Shown in pieces: positions 5,542 to 6,614 of a stretch of DNA of 6,614 nucleotides (position 1 is the first letter of the stretch; each line of letters starts with the position of its first letter). The DNA lies in the NCBI GenBank assembly GCA_963169155.1, contig CAUJGI010000797.1:1-6614 (forward strand), written 5' to 3'. The notes beneath the pieces are model-generated. The model did no database searches, had not been told where the DNA came from, and worked only from the letters and a program-made list of their open reading frames with translations. The stretch comes from Chloroflexota bacterium. Lineage in GTDB: Bacteria > Chloroflexota > Anaerolineae > Promineifilales > Promineifilaceae. The translations under genes were made by a program, and so were the position numbers.

Positions 5542-6030
5542 ATGAACGCCGGAATTCTGCAGCGATTAGGCGCAACGCGGCTCGGGGTATGGACTATCAA
5601 GCATGTAGTGGCGCGGCTGGACCGCCGGTTGTATCGGTGGACAAACGGCCGTTGCCTCACTGCTGGTCGTCCCCTGGCCCCCACCCTGCTGCTCACGACT
5701 TTCGGGCGCAAAACAGGGCAGCCGCGTACCGTTCCTGTTTTTTATCTGCGCGATGGCCAGCGCCTTATTCTTTGCAACGTCAACCCCGGTTTTGAGCGGC
5801 CAAACCCGTGGACGTTGAATATCCGTGCTCAGCCGGTTGTTGACGTGCAAATTGGGGGGTGGAACGGCCGTTGCCAGGCCAGGGAAGCCACCGACGAAGA
5901 GATAACCCTCTATTGGCCGCAGTTGGTGCAGATGTGGCCCGCTTATCAGCACCACTTTGCCCGCAGCGGGCAGCGCTCAATTTTTATTTTGGCCGAAACG
6001 CAGGCGCAACACCATAAAGGAAAACCGTAG
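5542..6030 (+). CDS. Ddn-type (F420-dependent) nitroreductase/quinone reductase family protein
   Basis: A 162-residue protein of the deazaflavin-dependent nitroreductase family (PF04075 type, split beta-barrel). LLLTTFGRKTGQPRTVPVFY (49-68) matches the family signature (TT.GRKTG..R..P), which binds the cofactor phosphate/lactyl tail. PWTLNIRAQPVVDVQIGG (89-106) corresponds to the .W..NL.A.P...V.. motif. Family members use reduced F420 to reduce quinones, nitroaromatics or other acceptors at the membrane or in the cytoplasm; the substrate here is unknown. The N-terminal 35 residues may form a membrane-associated helix, as in Ddn. ATG 5542 is taken as the start; TTG 5536 and GTG 5539 are in-frame alternatives, and none has a strong ribosome binding site. 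The gene is 42 bases after the small protein. Two copies of the octamer are translated as Asn-Gly-Arg (36-38 and 108-110). The TAG stop lies in a palindrome. Confidence 0.9.
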   Translation: MNAGILQRLGATRLGVWTIKHVVARLDRRLYRWTNGRCLTAGRPLAPTLLLTTFGRKTGQPRTVPVFYLRDGQRLILCNVNPGFERPNPWTLNIRAQPVVDVQIGGWNGRCQAREATDEEITLYWPQLVQMWPAYQHHFARSGQRSIFILAETQAQHHKGKP

Positions 6031-6053
6031 GTCGGATTGCCAATCCGACCTAC
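6027..6053. repeat. REP-like 27-base perfect palindrome
   Basis: GTAGGTCGGATTG (6027-6039) and CAATCCGACCTAC (6041-6053) form a perfect 13-bp inverted repeat around a single base. It includes the TAG stop of the Ddn-like gene. It ends 19 bases before the next start codon, leaving that gene's ribosome binding site free. Its size, perfection and placement resemble repetitive extragenic palindromes. No second copy is present in this window. Confidence 0.7.
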
Positions 6054-6072
6054 ATTGATGAAGGGGTACACA

Positions 6073-6555
6073 ATGACCTTACAACTTAGCCGTGATTTGG
6101 TCTGGCAAGCGATTGAAAAAGAGCTGTTTGCCATCATCGGCATGGCAACAGCCAGCCAGGAGGTGCGCACCGTGGGCATCGTCTATGCGGTGCGTGACCG
6201 CAAGTTCTACATCGGTACAGGTAAAGAGACGTGGAAAGCGCGGCACATCAGCGCCAATCCCCACGTCTCGATGACCATTCCCATTGCCAGGCGCATTCCC
6301 ATCATGCCCTGGATTAAAATCCCGCAAGCGACCATTACCTTTTCCGGGTTGGCCCGCATCATCCCAGCCACAGAAGCGCCGCGGGCGCTGCTGGAAGCCG
6401 TCTTCCGCCACATGGCCGAAAATCAGGAGATGGTTGCCAATTCCTGCCTGATCGAGGTGACGCCGCACGGGGAATTTGTCACCTATGGTATTGGCATTCC
6501 GCTCATGCAGATGCGTTTCCCGGAACGGGCGCGCGGTCGGGCACCGGTGGCATGA
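6073..6555 (+). CDS. Pyridoxamine 5'-phosphate oxidase-like (PNPOx) split-barrel flavoprotein
   Basis: A 160-residue protein of the PNPOx-like FMN-binding split beta-barrel superfamily. VRTVGIVYAVRDRKFYIGTG (31-50) gives two strands of the barrel in the family's order (V....Y....KFYI.T). KARHISANPHVSMTIP (55-70) is the typical K...I..NP.V.L. helix-strand region whose Lys/Asn residues contact the cofactor phosphate. ATITFSGLARII (87-98) is the following strand with the G.A.I motif. Members bind FMN or F420; many are not true PNP oxidases, and this one lacks the features expected of a bona fide PdxH. ATG 6073 is chosen because AAGGGG (6061-6066) lies 6 bases upstream. ATG 6058 and a TTG at 6037, inside the palindrome, are less likely. 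It shares its fold with the preceding Ddn-like protein. Confidence 0.88.
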   Translation: MTLQLSRDLVWQAIEKELFAIIGMATASQEVRTVGIVYAVRDRKFYIGTGKETWKARHISANPHVSMTIPIARRIPIMPWIKIPQATITFSGLARIIPATEAPRALLEAVFRHMAENQEMVANSCLIEVTPHGEFVTYGIGIPLMQMRFPERARGRAPVA

Positions 6556-6614
6556 GCTTGAGGGAACGGCCGTTACCACCCTCCCACGATTCCTATTCAT
6601 ACTTCTCTTTGGGC
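6552..6614 (+). CDS. Possible start of another gene, cut by window edge
   Basis: An ATG at 6552 overlaps the TGA of the PNPOx-like gene (ATGA overlap) and its frame stays open for 21 codons to the window end, beginning MSLRERPLPPSHD. There is no clear ribosome binding site and no recognisable motif. The ATGA coupling is the only positive evidence. The alternative is a 3' untranslated region with the octamer at 6566-6573 forming part of a hairpin. Confidence 0.25.
   Translation, partial: MSLRERPLPPSHDSYSYFSLG

Larger units (their letters stand above)
145..6573. repeat. Highly iterated palindrome ACGGCCGT, 10 exact copies
   Basis: Exact copies start at 145, 532, 1330, 2793, 3447, 4799, 5248, 5645, 5864 and 6566; a one-mismatch copy GCGGCCGT starts at 2908. 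Most are extended to near-palindromes such as AACGGCCGTT. Copies occur in coding and intergenic DNA. In genes they are read as Thr-Ala-Val (threonine aldolase-like, antiporter, SRPBCC, flavodoxin, 88-residue protein) or Asn-Gly-Arg (twice in the Ddn-like gene). Random expectation for one 8-mer here is about 0.1-0.2 copies. Confidence 0.85.

Noticed and set aside
6561..6583. Possible hairpin GAGGG...CCCTC around the last octamer
   Set aside because: Arms are interrupted by an asymmetric bulge and no T-tract follows closely; not enough for a terminator call.

Overview
The window is a chromosomal stretch of a moderately GC-rich bacterium. Three things fit a Chloroflexota (Anaerolineae/Ardenticatenia-type) or similar environmental lineage: a deazaflavin (F420)-type nitroreductase gene, compact intergenic regions full of palindromes, and a genome-wide-looking iterated octamer ACGGCCGT. 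This lineage is an inference from style and gene content; no rRNA or other marker is present. There is no phage, CRISPR array, tRNA or rRNA gene, or intact insertion sequence.

Layout. (1) 1-344, minus: the N-terminal part of a threonine aldolase-like PLP enzyme running off the left edge. (2) 345-762: 418 bases with no convincing gene, holding a possible promoter for that enzyme and one half of a 26-base direct repeat. (3) 763-2772, plus: a YbaL-like CPA2 cation:proton antiporter with fused TrkA-N and TrkA-C domains, ending inside a 27-bp-stem hairpin that separates it from the convergent operon. (4) 4304-2862, minus: a three-gene operon of an ArsR-family repressor, an SRPBCC/AHSA1-type protein and a DUF1801-like protein. 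It has a well-formed promoter and a perfect 16-bp palindromic operator. The gap between its first two genes holds two related structured palindromes in inverted orientation. (5) 4533-6555, plus: five genes, namely a 59-residue Cys-containing small protein, a flavodoxin, an 88-residue conserved small protein, a Ddn-type F420-dependent oxidoreductase and a PNPOx-like split-barrel protein. A possible sixth gene starts at 6552 and is cut by the right edge.

How it may work together. The right half is rich in flavin/deazaflavin proteins: flavodoxin (FMN), Ddn-like (F420) and PNPOx-like (FMN or F420). This suggests a redox or electron-transfer locus. The ArsR/SRPBCC pair is a common autoregulated module and is divergently placed to the redox genes across a 228-bp regulatory region. 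The antiporter and threonine aldolase look functionally independent.

The most unusual content is non-coding: a strongly enriched 8-bp palindrome (10 exact copies in 6.6 kb), the paired structured elements at 3863-3972 whose stems differ by compensatory changes, and the repeated placement of palindromes exactly at stop codons.
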